Assembly: GCA_031292555.1 (NCBI GenBank)
Contig: JARLGV010000115.1
Location: forward strand, 1-40,410
Origin: Fimbriimonas sp.
GTDB lineage: Bacteria; Armatimonadota; Fimbriimonadia; Fimbriimonadales; Fimbriimonadaceae
Length of the DNA stretch: 40,410 nucleotides
Reading direction: 5' to 3'
Below the pieces are notes generated by a model. That model searched no databases, was not told the origin of the DNA, and was given only the letters and a program-made list of their open reading frames with translations. Each line of letters starts with the position of its first letter. Positions within the stretch are counted from its first letter, which is position 1. The translations under genes and the position numbers were made by a program. This document shows, piece by piece, positions 23,836-33,650 of this stretch.

Positions 23836-24774
23836 CTATTGAAGGTTCGCGATGCCCGTCTGGGTGGACGCGCAAGTCTTGAATGTGTCGCCGGTTGCCG
23901 CAGCGGCTCCGATGAAGTATTGACAGTCATCCCAAACGTCGTTGTTCAGTGCCGCCGACATCTGGAAGGCTTTGGCATGGCCATCCATGAACCCGAAGTT
24001 CGAGTTCTTGTTTCCGTTGGTCAATTCGCAGGAGTAGACGTTTCCACCAAAGAAGCTGCCCTCAGCCGAACAGCCGAACTGAGCTTCGTAGCCATAGAAG
24101 TCGGCGAACCAATAGCGTGCCTCGGCAAAGGCAGCAGTGCCGGCGGGATTGCTGAAAACGGTCATCGAGCCGCCAGCCCCTTGCAGATAGGTCTGGTTAC
24201 CGCTGACGTACGAGTTCTTCCACCAGCAGTCCGCCGTTTGAGAATTGTCCGACGAACTGGAATCCGTGTTCGTCCAGCCGTGCTCATTCAGGCCGGCGCC
24301 GCGGTTGACGACGTAGCTTCTGGGGTAACGACCCGTCTCGTCTCCTGCCATCGGCACTGTTCCGCCGAACCAACCGGCATTCGACCAGGGACTCGGATGC
24401 AACGGATTCATATAGACGGAAGCGGAACCGGCAGTCGTGTTGTAGCCGGTCGCCGAGTTGTTGACGTTGTTGCGACCGCCGTTCTTGATGTACGGAAGGA
24501 CGCTGTCCTTCCAGATCACGCCCTGGGCATCCGAACCGACGCCGCCGGTGCCGGCCACTTCTTGGCGAACTAGCGGACCGTAATCGTCATTGTCGCCGGT
24601 GTACATGATGAAGCCCAGCGTGATTTCCTTAATATTGCTGAGATCGGCGGTTCGCTTGGCGGCCGCCTTGGCTTGGGCAAAGACAGGGAATAGGATCGCC
24701 GCCAGAATAGCGATGATCGCAATGACAACAAGGAGCTCGATAAGGGTGAATGCTTTGCGAGAGCAGTTTTGCAT
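23836..24774 (-). CDS. type IV-pilin-like secreted protein with prepilin N-terminus
   Basis: The 312-residue protein begins [20 protein letters not shown], a prepilin signal with cleavage before Phe (here after Ala rather than the usual Gly), followed by [16 protein letters not shown]. The rest has the prepilin-like H-domain layout of DUF1559-related proteins: [20 protein letters not shown], then Gly/Asn/Ser-rich loops and [10 protein letters not shown] near residue 280. Such proteins are often abundant and surface-displayed, with unknown roles. A GGAGG ribosome site lies nine bases before ATG 24774. It heads an operon with a lipoprotein and a GH66-like hydrolase. The GntR/LacI regulator gene lies just upstream. 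Confidence 0.85.
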   Translation of the reverse strand: MQNCSRKAFTLIELLVVIAIIAILAAILFPVFAQAKAAAKRTADLSNIKEITLGFIMYTGDNDDYGPLVRQEVAGTGGVGSDAQGVIWKDSVLPYIKNGGRNNVNNSATGYNTTAGSASVYMNPLHPSPWSNAGWFGGTVPMAGDETGRYPRSYVVNRGAGLNEHGWTNTDSSSSDNSQTADCWWKNSYVSGNQTYLQGAGGSMTVFSNPAGTAAFAEARYWFADFYGYEAQFGCSAEGSFFGGNVYSCELTNGNKNSNFGFMDGHAKAFQMSAALNNDVWDDCQYFIGAAAATGDTFKTCASTQTGIANLQ

Positions 24775-24795
24775 CTGACAAAACCTCCGTTGGTT

Positions 24796-25914
24796 TTATG
24801 GATTGCTGACAGGGCTTTCCACGCGATGAGTAGCGTAGTCGGCAATGAAGAAGTTCGCAGGAATGCGAATGTCACGGGACTCCGACGATAGGCCTGCAGC
24901 AAGATCGCGGAACCGCCGTCCGGCGGCTAGTCCAATGTCAAAGTGTCGAGAAGTGATTCGGTGGATCTTCGATGAACTGCGAAGCATCATCGCCGGCCAA
25001 TCGTTGAACGTAGCAACTTCCAGTTGGCCGGGGATGCCGATCTCGAGTTGTTCGCAGGCATCCAGAACGCCGGCGGCGATCATGTCTTGGGCACAGAGAA
25101 GGGCGGTGGCGGGAAGCGCCTGATTCGCCAGTGTGAAAACCGCATCGCGAACCGACTCCATGAAGAGCCGGTACTCGGCAAACTCAAGTTCCGGTGGGAA
25201 GTGCCTTTCGTAAAGCCCTTCGACCTGCATACCGGCAACTCGAAGACTCGAGCGATACGCTTCGAGTGACTCCATGGCAGCCGACACGTTCGGCTTATAG
25301 AAACCGAGGTAAGCGATATGTTTGTGCCCCTGTTGGATCAGCGTGTCCATCGCGAGGGCAGTCGCGCCGGCCCGATCGTTCTCCACAAGGCTGGCCTCGA
25401 TGCCCGAAGGTCGGCGATCTAGAAACACGAGTGGCTTACCAGAATCTAGGAACTCCTGGAAAGCCGACTTGCTTACCGGGTTACCGGCCATGGGAAAGCA
25501 GATGACTCCGTCCGACTCGTGCATCATCTTGCGGACAAAATCGGCTTCTCGGGCAACATCGAGATTGGAATCGCAAAGAAGAAGGTTCGTCTCGGGCCCA
25601 ACTCCTTCCTGAAGGCCATGCAGCAACTCGGGCTGGGGGAATCCAGCCGCTGGAGCCAGTTGGTCAAAAATCAGTCCGACGACGCCCTTGAAGGACGTCT
25701 GCCGGCTTGCCACAACCGTTCCCCACCGGCGTTGACGGGTGACATACCCCTGACGCTGCAGCTCATGAAGCGCACGGTGAGACGTGGCGCGGCTGACTCC
25801 CCATATCTTCGAGAGTTCCTCGTCCGACGGGAGTTTCTCGCCTTCTTTCAACACGCCGGCCTCGATCTCCTTACGAATCGAATCCGCCACCGCCTCCCAT
25901 CTAGCCTCAGCCAT
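24796..25914 (-). CDS. GntR-LacI hybrid (AraR-type) transcriptional regulator
   Basis: The 372-residue protein joins a GntR winged helix (residues 1-70: WEAVADSIRKEIEAGVLKEG, then EELSKIWGVSRATSHRALHE, then GYVTRQRRWGTVV) to a LacI/GalR periplasmic-binding-type sensor (FKGVVGLIFDQLAP; SDGVICFPMAG; KPLVFLDRRPSG; HIAYLGFYKP; ALLCAQDMIAAGVLDACEQL; TFNDWPAMMLRSSSKI). AraR of Bacillus has this architecture and responds to a sugar. ATG 25914 lies six bases after TATAAT, and a perfect 10-bp-arm palindrome sits just upstream. It probably controls its own gene and the neighbouring secreted-enzyme operon; the ligand is a sugar by family, not proven. Confidence 0.88.
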   Translation of the reverse strand: MAEARWEAVADSIRKEIEAGVLKEGEKLPSDEELSKIWGVSRATSHRALHELQRQGYVTRQRRWGTVVASRQTSFKGVVGLIFDQLAPAAGFPQPELLHGLQEGVGPETNLLLCDSNLDVAREADFVRKMMHESDGVICFPMAGNPVSKSAFQEFLDSGKPLVFLDRRPSGIEASLVENDRAGATALAMDTLIQQGHKHIAYLGFYKPNVSAAMESLEAYRSSLRVAGMQVEGLYERHFPPELEFAEYRLFMESVRDAVFTLANQALPATALLCAQDMIAAGVLDACEQLEIGIPGQLEVATFNDWPAMMLRSSSKIHRITSRHFDIGLAAGRRFRDLAAGLSSESRDIRIPANFFIADYATHRVESPVSNP

Positions 25915-25920
25915 AGACTA

Positions 25921-25926
25921 ATTATA
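25921..25926 (-). promoter_or_regulatory. leaderless-type -10 box (TATAAT) of the GntR-LacI gene
   Basis: On the minus strand TATAAT, then TAGTCT, then ATG 25914. The palindrome at 25938-25961 covers the region where the -35 would be. Confidence 0.6.
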
Positions 25927-25937
25927 CACGAGCTTTA

Positions 25938-25961
25938 CACATATAGCACGCGCTATATGTG
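25938..25961. promoter_or_regulatory. 24-bp operator candidate of the GntR-LacI regulator
   Basis: CACATATAGC (25938-25947), spacer ACGC, GCTATATGTG (25952-25961): perfect 10-bp arms, 12 bases upstream of the -10 box. A dimer bound here would block the promoter, consistent with autoregulation. The rest of 25962-26161 shows nothing I can support. Confidence 0.65.
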
Positions 25962-26161
25962 ATTTTGCCAACATGAACTCGCTTGGCTGCCTACGCCTCA
26001 TCGATTAGCTCACCCGAGAGTGCCGCAGAGGGCCGCCAAAACCCACGCCAGGTCGACTGTTGCACAGACCTATTCCGAGATCAAGCAGTTACGTCAACGG
26101 CTTTGTGCGCATCGAAATGGGACCGTCCCAAGCCAAGATCTGGTTTGAAACTCTCCGAGTT

Positions 26162-26521
26162 TCATTTCCTGACCATCCGCGCCGTTCGCTTCAGGTTTCG
26201 AAATGGCCAGCCGCCGAATAGCGGTTCTTTGTACTCGATTCGGTGTATTGCCTCGAGGTAGATCGCCTGGGCACCCTTGGCTAAGCGCCACAAAAGGCAT
26301 ACGCCGATCGATGCCAGGACCACTCGGTTCTTCATGATCTGCTTGTGCAAGGTCGCCACGACCAGGGAGAGATCGATGAACAACTGAAGTATGTTCCCGA
26401 AGGCTCGCTTCCCTGCCTTTGCCCCAGAACGCGTTAACGAGTACACGATTCCTGACAGGGCGACAATCCCCATGCCGAGGTAGAGCATCCAGTCGATGTA
26501 CAGCTGAAGCGTGTCCAGCAT
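26162..26521 (-). CDS. small membrane protein downstream of the rhamnosidase
   Basis: The 119-residue product has three hydrophobic segments: LQLYIDWMLYLGMGIVALSG, then ILQLFIDLSLVVATLHKQI, then VVLASIGVCLLWRLAKGAQ, and a basic C-terminal tail (FRNLKRTARMVRK). I recognise no family. It starts three bases after the rhamnosidase stop (26525-26527), so it is in the same operon and probably translated by coupling. No ribosome site is visible. Confidence 0.6.
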   Translation of the reverse strand: MLDTLQLYIDWMLYLGMGIVALSGIVYSLTRSGAKAGKRAFGNILQLFIDLSLVVATLHKQIMKNRVVLASIGVCLLWRLAKGAQAIYLEAIHRIEYKEPLFGGWPFRNLKRTARMVRK

Positions 26522-26524
26522 ACG

Positions 26525-29152
26525 TCACTTCATTGGCACATCGAAATCTCGCTTACCAGAACCGATTTCAACGCCAGCATAGTGGCTACCGGGCAAGATA
26601 ATTGTGGCTGTGCAGTTGGGAGGAATTGTGACCGAGAGCTTGAAGCGGTTGCCTTCCCTCCTCCAACTCGACTCGATGAGTCCGTCTGGCGAGGCATGGG
26701 TGGCTTTGGCCCAGGTGAGATCGCCGACCGGTTGGGGGTGGATGACGATATGCCTGAATCCGGGGGATTGAGGGTCGAGGCCGATGCCGGCTATCCACTG
26801 GATGAACCAGTTGCTGACGTCGCCGAACATGATGTGATTAAGCGACGACTCTCCTTTCCAATCCTCCCATAGCGTTGTGGCGCCCTGTTCCATCCAGTAA
26901 CCCCAGCCCGGAATCTCCTTCCGGGCAACGAGTTTGTAGGCGAGGTCGGTCCTTCCGCCTTCCGACAGGACGCGGAGGACGTTCTTGGCGCCGATGATCC
27001 CGGAGTCGATATGGCCTTGGCGTTCGACATCCGCGACGAGCGCCTGGAAGATGAGCGGCTTCCGATCTTCGGGCACGAGACCGAAGTAGAGAGCGGTGGA
27101 TAGGGCGGCCTGGCTGCCATTGGCGTAGACGCCCTTCGCCGGATCGAAATACACGTCGTTGAACACCTTCTGAGTCCGTTCGGCCAATCTCGTGTACCTC
27201 TCGATGTCCTCCGCTCTATCCTGGATTCGTGCGAACGAGGCGACGATCGAAGCATCCAGATACAGGAACGCAGTGGACGTCAACTGACTCGAGGTCTCCG
27301 TCGACCAAGGCACCCAATCGCCCAGGCTGTCGAACGGGATGACGCCGTCCTTGGTTTGGGCGGCGAGGCCGTCGACGTACCGTTTCAGACGATCGTAATG
27401 CTTCTCCACAATCGCCCGGTCATTCGAGTAGTGGTATAGGTCGTTGACGATTATTGGATAGGCACTATCCCAAGCGGGGTGAGAACCTCCCGCCCCCCAA
27501 CTCCACGTCGGCACGATGATGCTGTTTCTACCGTCGTTGAACTGCTCGTCGGCGAGGTCGTCCAGCCACTTCTCATAGAGGCTGATCGAGTCGAAGTTCA
27601 TAAGGCCCGCCTCGGCGGCGAGATGGGCGTCTCCCGTCCAGCCGTTCTTCTCGCGCTGAGGACAGTCAGTAAAGATGCTCTGGGCGTTGCTCAGGTACGA
27701 ATATCGCGTCGCATGCTGGATCTTGTTGAGCAAGTCGTTCGAACACGCGAATGAACCGGCCGCCTTCAGGTCGGTGTGGGCGAACCGTCCGCGAAAGTTG
27801 TCGAGGGTCGGCGTACCCGGGAAGCCGGTGACTTCCATGTAGCGGAAGCCACTATAGGAGAACCGCTGCTCCCAGGTTTCCGAACCTTGACCCCGGCAGA
27901 TGTAGGTGTCGGTCTGGAACGGTTGGGGCGGGGTGGTTTTGTCCATGAACGTCTCGATCTGAGAGCGCTCGATCATGCCGTCCTTCCCCACTCGCTCGCT
28001 ATAGCGCATCCGAATCGTGGTTCCGGCTGGCCCCGTAACCTTGATCTGGGAGTGGCCCGAAAAGTTCTGGCCGAAGTCCACGATGAAAGCGCCGGGTTTG
28101 GGCTCGACGATGGCGACTGGTTTGATCGTCTCCCCGATCACGATCGGAGGGCAAGAGCAGGCCACAAGTTTGCCTTTCGGTGAATCCATGACGGCAGCGG
28201 TCGTCCAGTGCGAATCGTCGTAGCCCTGCCTATCCCAGCCGGTCAACTCCTTACGGGCATCGTAGGTCTCGCCGGTGTAGATGCCGTCGGTCAGAATCGG
28301 ACCGGTCGACGTCTTCCAACTCGAATCGCTGACTACCTCCTCCAGGGAACCGTCTCGGTACTCGATCGAGAGGAGGATGCGTGCTCGCGGCCGGCCCCGC
28401 CACGAGGCTCTTTCGAAGTGCCAGGTTGCGACGTCGTGGACGTCGTACCAACCGGTGCCGAGGATCGCACCCAAGCAGTTCTTGCCTGGCTTGAGGTATC
28501 CGGCGACGTCGTAGCCAACATAGAGATCCCGCTTGTCGAAGTTGGTATAGCCCGGATCTCGCTCGACCGGCAACGAGCCGCTATGCGCAACCACCCGACC
28601 ATTGAGATGGAGTTCTTCGTATCCGAGGCCGGCAGCAAAGAGCCGAGCCCGCTTGACGGCACCACGCAACGTGAAGTCACGCCTCAGAAATGGAGCCGGC
28701 CCGGCTTGTCCGTTGCCGATCCATAGAGACGGGCCCCAGTCTTCGGGCGAGAGGAAGCCCATCTCCCACTTGCCGGCCCGACTCCACAACGAGAGATGCC
28801 CGGCTGAGTCCCATTCCTGAACCTTCCAGAAGCACGCCTCGTTCGAAGTGAGAGGTTTGCCGCCATAGGCAAGCTCGACCGATTCGGACGATTCGATCTT
28901 GCCGGAGTCCCAAAGATCGCCCACGTCCTTCTTCAGTTCGGCTTCGCTGCTGGAAACGATGATGCGGTAACCCGATTGTCGCCAGTCCGGGCTCGCCGCT
29001 TCCGTTCGCCAACTCAGCCGAGGCTTGACCACATCGATGCAGGCAGGATCGATGAGGTGTTCACAACGAAGGTCGACGACCTTGAATGAAGCATTCGACT
29101 CGGAGGGGTTTCCCACTGCCAGAAGAGTCAAGGCCGCGAGGGTGCAAAGCAT
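26525..29152 (-). CDS. GH78 alpha-L-rhamnosidase
   Basis: The 875-residue protein has a short hydrophobic start (MLCTLAALTLLAVGN), then the bacterial rhamnosidase N-terminal domains: LIDPACIDVVKPRLSWRTEA, then YRIIVSSSEAEL, and ARLFAAGLGYEELHLNG. The (alpha/alpha)6 barrel includes QSIFTDCPQREKNGWTGDAH, the GH78 signature with acidic catalytic positions, and NSIIVPTWSWGAGG. Near the end is IHPQPVGDLTWAKATHASP. GH78 removes terminal L-rhamnose from glycosides and polysaccharides. ATG 29152 lies six bases after TAATAT. It is followed by a small membrane gene. No sugar kinase or transporter is next to it; the operon at 10490-14273 may use a different sugar. Confidence 0.9.
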   Translation of the reverse strand: MLCTLAALTLLAVGNPSESNASFKVVDLRCEHLIDPACIDVVKPRLSWRTEAASPDWRQSGYRIIVSSSEAELKKDVGDLWDSGKIESSESVELAYGGKPLTSNEACFWKVQEWDSAGHLSLWSRAGKWEMGFLSPEDWGPSLWIGNGQAGPAPFLRRDFTLRGAVKRARLFAAGLGYEELHLNGRVVAHSGSLPVERDPGYTNFDKRDLYVGYDVAGYLKPGKNCLGAILGTGWYDVHDVATWHFERASWRGRPRARILLSIEYRDGSLEEVVSDSSWKTSTGPILTDGIYTGETYDARKELTGWDRQGYDDSHWTTAAVMDSPKGKLVACSCPPIVIGETIKPVAIVEPKPGAFIVDFGQNFSGHSQIKVTGPAGTTIRMRYSERVGKDGMIERSQIETFMDKTTPPQPFQTDTYICRGQGSETWEQRFSYSGFRYMEVTGFPGTPTLDNFRGRFAHTDLKAAGSFACSNDLLNKIQHATRYSYLSNAQSIFTDCPQREKNGWTGDAHLAAEAGLMNFDSISLYEKWLDDLADEQFNDGRNSIIVPTWSWGAGGSHPAWDSAYPIIVNDLYHYSNDRAIVEKHYDRLKRYVDGLAAQTKDGVIPFDSLGDWVPWSTETSSQLTSTAFLYLDASIVASFARIQDRAEDIERYTRLAERTQKVFNDVYFDPAKGVYANGSQAALSTALYFGLVPEDRKPLIFQALVADVERQGHIDSGIIGAKNVLRVLSEGGRTDLAYKLVARKEIPGWGYWMEQGATTLWEDWKGESSLNHIMFGDVSNWFIQWIAGIGLDPQSPGFRHIVIHPQPVGDLTWAKATHASPDGLIESSWRREGNRFKLSVTIPPNCTATIILPGSHYAGVEIGSGKRDFDVPMK

Positions 29153-29158
29153 CGGTTC

Positions 29159-29164
29159 ATATTA
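29159..29164 (-). promoter_or_regulatory. leaderless-type -10 box (TAATAT) of the rhamnosidase gene
   Basis: On the minus strand TAATAT, then GAACCG, then ATG 29152. No -35 is visible. Confidence 0.45.
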
Positions 29165-29215
29165 CCGAGGAGGCTCCGCAACTGCCAGAAGCAGGCCCAA
29201 CCTGAAATCGAAGAC

Positions 29216-29245
29216 AAGACGCCCCGGGAGGGTCCGGGGCGCCTT
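29216..29245 (-). terminator. terminator-like hairpin after katG
   Basis: CGCCCCGG (29220-29227), loop GAGGGT, CCGGGGCG (29234-29241), extended by AAG/CTT across single mismatched bases. It begins seven bases past the minus-strand stop at 29253. The downstream minus-strand sequence (GTCTTGTCTTCG) is moderately T-rich. Confidence 0.65.
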
Positions 29246-29252
29246 GAGGAGA

Positions 29253-31574
<2,322 letters not shown>

Positions 31575-31736
31575 TCATTTTGCCACAGCCGAGGGTCCCG
31601 GAGGCAGGTTGGAAGAAGGAGCAGTATCGTCCGTTGGCTCGGCAATTGTCGCGCGACAAATTCCTAGGTCCCGCGCCTTAATCGGAAACGGTCTCTCACC
31701 ACTACGCACGCTCGGTCGTCAACTTTGCCGATCAGA

Positions 31737-32405
31737 CTAGGTGCCTTTGCGACTCGCCAATTCGGCGATCCAGATCGGGGCGAAGGGGGAAGTGCAGCCT
31801 TTCGAGGTCGGATAGTCTCGGAATGCGCCGATCTTCTCGCCGATCGCAATGGCGCGGGCGCGGTGTTCGGGAAACTCGATCCCGATCTCGGCAAGGCAGA
31901 AGTTCATCGTCCACTGCGTAACTTCGGGCGCGCTTCCCATCTCCCGTTCGATTCGGTCGAGAATGCCCCCAATGTCCAGGCCATTCGGGTTCTTAAGGAC
32001 TCGCTCCGTCATGAGACTCCAGCCCATTCTGGCGGTGAAGGCATGCGGCGAGTTCATCCAAGTCTCACGCCTTGCCTCCTTCTCCGGGTGCAGCTTGACC
32101 ACTTGGGTGGCGAGCCAGTCCGCGACTTGCGGCGATGTGACTCCACCGACCATTCGATCGAGATCGGCCAAGGACAAAAGCGCCGGCTTCATCAACAGAG
32201 TCGCCAGGAGCATCGCGTCCTGGTTGCCGCTGTTCCAGAGCTGGGCGGCCAATTCCGGATTCGCCTTAATCTCCTTGCCCAATGTGCGAATCTCACCAAG
32301 CTTGACGCCGAACTGGTTCTCGCCGGCCCCGTTCCGGGCGTTCAGCTTGCGAACCTTGGGATCGCCAAGCGCCTCCAGTCGAGCCATCACATCATCGTAA
32401 GTCAT
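31737..32405 (-). CDS. DNA alkylation repair (AlkD-like) HEAT-fold protein
   Basis: The 222-residue product from ATG 32405 begins MTYDDVMARLEALGDPKVRK, then NGAGENQFGVKLGEIRTLGK (the GxxxxxFGVxxxxIRxLxK signature of AlkD-like HEAT proteins), followed by DAMLLATLLMKPALLSLADL, then WMNSPHAFTARMGWSLMTER and a helical tail. AlkD family members remove alkylated bases by a base-flipping-independent route. In-frame ATGs at 32429 and 32495 would add unmatched residues. A TTGACA lies 37 bases before 32405, with a poor -10 (TCCAAT) seven bases before it. Confidence 0.85.
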   Translation of the reverse strand: MTYDDVMARLEALGDPKVRKLNARNGAGENQFGVKLGEIRTLGKEIKANPELAAQLWNSGNQDAMLLATLLMKPALLSLADLDRMVGGVTSPQVADWLATQVVKLHPEKEARRETWMNSPHAFTARMGWSLMTERVLKNPNGLDIGGILDRIEREMGSAPEVTQWTMNFCLAEIGIEFPEHRARAIAIGEKIGAFRDYPTSKGCTSPFAPIWIAELASRKGT

Positions 32406-32629
32406 GGCAGAGATTGGATCAGAAGCCATGGCCCTGTCAACTGGGCTGGTTCTCGCCGAGGGACAATCCTCACTGCCATAACCCTCAAAGCGCAATCCCG
32501 CAGAGGGTTCCCCAGACTATAGATGTCCCCCAACCCGAAGAGACACTCTATCGCTAAGATGGAATCCGCGAGTGAATCTCCTTCTCTACCCATTCTCCGC
32601 ATCGCCGCCGCCATCAGCCGTCCTGCCGC

Positions 32630-32635
32630 TAGAAT
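32630..32635 (+). promoter_or_regulatory. leaderless-type -10 box (TAGAAT)
   Basis: TAGAAT, then GACCTA, then ATG 32642. Confidence 0.5.
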
Positions 32636-32641
32636 GACCTA

Positions 32642-32944
32642 ATGACCGTTGAATTCGAGGGTTCGCTGTGGTACTGGCGGGGACCGGCGCCCTTCTATTT
32701 CGTCACCGCTCCGGAGCGCGATTCGGCCGAGTTGAAGGCCATCCAGCGCTCTGCTACCTACGGTTGGGGGATGATCCCGGTCACCGCCCGGATCGGCGAC
32801 ATCGAATGGACGACCGCCCTCTTCCCCAAAGACGGCCGATTCGTCGTGCCGATCAAGACGGCCGTTCGCAAGCCGCTGAAACTCGATGAAGGTGACGACG
32901 TAACAATTCGCCTCGAGGTCACCTTTCCGAAAGCAAATCCGTAG
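32642..32944 (+). CDS. DUF1905-domain protein
   Basis: The 100-residue protein is a single DUF1905 domain: VEFEGSLWYWRGPAPFYFVT, then GWGMIPVTARIGDIEWTTAL, FPKDGRFVVPIKTAVRKPL and KLDEGDDVTIRLEVTF. The 'WxxxGPAxFYFV' and 'PVxxxIGxxxWxTSLFPKxGxYxLPIK' pattern is diagnostic. Its function is unknown; it forms a small beta-barrel. It is divergent from the AlkD-like gene. ATG 32642 follows the leaderless -10. Confidence 0.88.
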   Translation: MTVEFEGSLWYWRGPAPFYFVTAPERDSAELKAIQRSATYGWGMIPVTARIGDIEWTTALFPKDGRFVVPIKTAVRKPLKLDEGDDVTIRLEVTFPKANP

Positions 32945-33074
32945 CGCACATACGCTGGCATCAGGGTGCTCTTTTGGGCGGAAGCGCACCAACCCGGCTC
33001 TTCGACTGCTGGCCATATCGAATTTGAAGGCAGATACCACCTCCAAATCGACACATCACGGAAAAAGGGAGAGC

Positions 33075-33092
33075 ACCGGTTGCTGAACCGGT
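33075..33092. repeat. perfect 7-bp-arm inverted repeat
   Basis: ACCGGTT (33075-33081), loop GCTG, AACCGGT (33086-33092), 130 bases past the DUF1905 stop. It could end that transcript, though no T-run follows. Confidence 0.4.
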
Positions 33093-33243
33093 TCTGGGCC
33101 CAACTACCCAAAACTGAGAATCGCCAAATTCGCACTTGGACATCTCAAGCATGCTCGGGTTCGCCAACAGTCCTTACTATTTACTACTGCATTCGCCCTT
33201 GTCGCCGGATAAGTTTCCGCTATTGAGTACCCATTAAGGGATC

Positions 33244-33293
33244 ATGAATGCGCACGGCTCGCTCGAGGCGAGCCATCCGCAAAGCGCATTCAT
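33244..33293. repeat. nested double inverted repeat (50 bp)
   Basis: Outer arms ATGAATGCGC (33244-33253) and GCGCATTCAT (33284-33293) are a perfect 10-bp stem. An inner stem GGCTCGC (33256-33262) and GCGAGCC (33268-33274) has a TCGAG loop. The two stems are offset by a 9-base bulge on the 3' side (ATCCGCAAA). It is a compact RNA-like or cruciform structure in a region without genes. Confidence 0.6.
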
Positions 33294-33554
33294 CGAATGA
33301 CGCCCAAGAAGTGCTTCTCAAAGGCTGGACCTGGAGTCCGTACATCTGAGGAACGTGGAGCAAGCGGAAACAACTGATCTGGCCCCATAGAAGCCGGCAA
33401 AATCTGCTGGATTTACTAGCTCATCTTGAGACCAATGTGTTGCTCAAAGCGTCGAGACACACTTCGGCGAGTGGCTACATCGAGAGTACCGGCCTTCATC
33501 TATCGCACAATGCAACTTAAGTTCTTCCGCATAATAACGCATCTACAGATACGT

Positions 33555-33569
33555 GTGATATCACGGAAT
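33555..33569. promoter_or_regulatory. operator-like half-site upstream of the repeat-protein gene
   Basis: GTGATATCAC (33555-33564) is palindromic, and ATATCACGGAAT (33558-33569) equals the minus-strand arm of the 8010-8047 palindrome over 12 bases. It lies about 80 bp before GTG 33651 and 32 bp before the TATAGT at 33601. A shared regulator is inference. Confidence 0.3.
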
Positions 33570-33600
33570 GTTTAAATGTGGGTTCAACGATAAATCACCG

Positions 33601-33606
33601 TATAGT
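33601..33606 (+). promoter_or_regulatory. -10 box candidate (TATAGT) of the repeat-protein gene
   Basis: TATAGT 45 bases before GTG 33651, with a normal leader length. A -35 is weak (TGGGTT at 16-bp spacing). Confidence 0.35.
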
Positions 33607-33650
33607 TCCCAACGAACTTCAGATCGAAAGAGGTTCAAAGGAGCGATTCA

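Larger units (their letters stand above)
32945..33650. other. gene-poor stretch of 706 bp
   Basis: No reading frame here looks coding on either strand. It holds the hairpins at 33075-33092 and 33244-33293, the palindrome at 33555-33564 and the upstream region of the repeat-protein gene. The nested hairpin is the only element with strong structure. Confidence 0.6.

Noticed and set aside
32966-33226. 86-codon plus-strand frame in the gene-free region
   Set aside because: No start signal, no recognisable fold and Ser/Arg-rich content; the nearby minus frames look no better.
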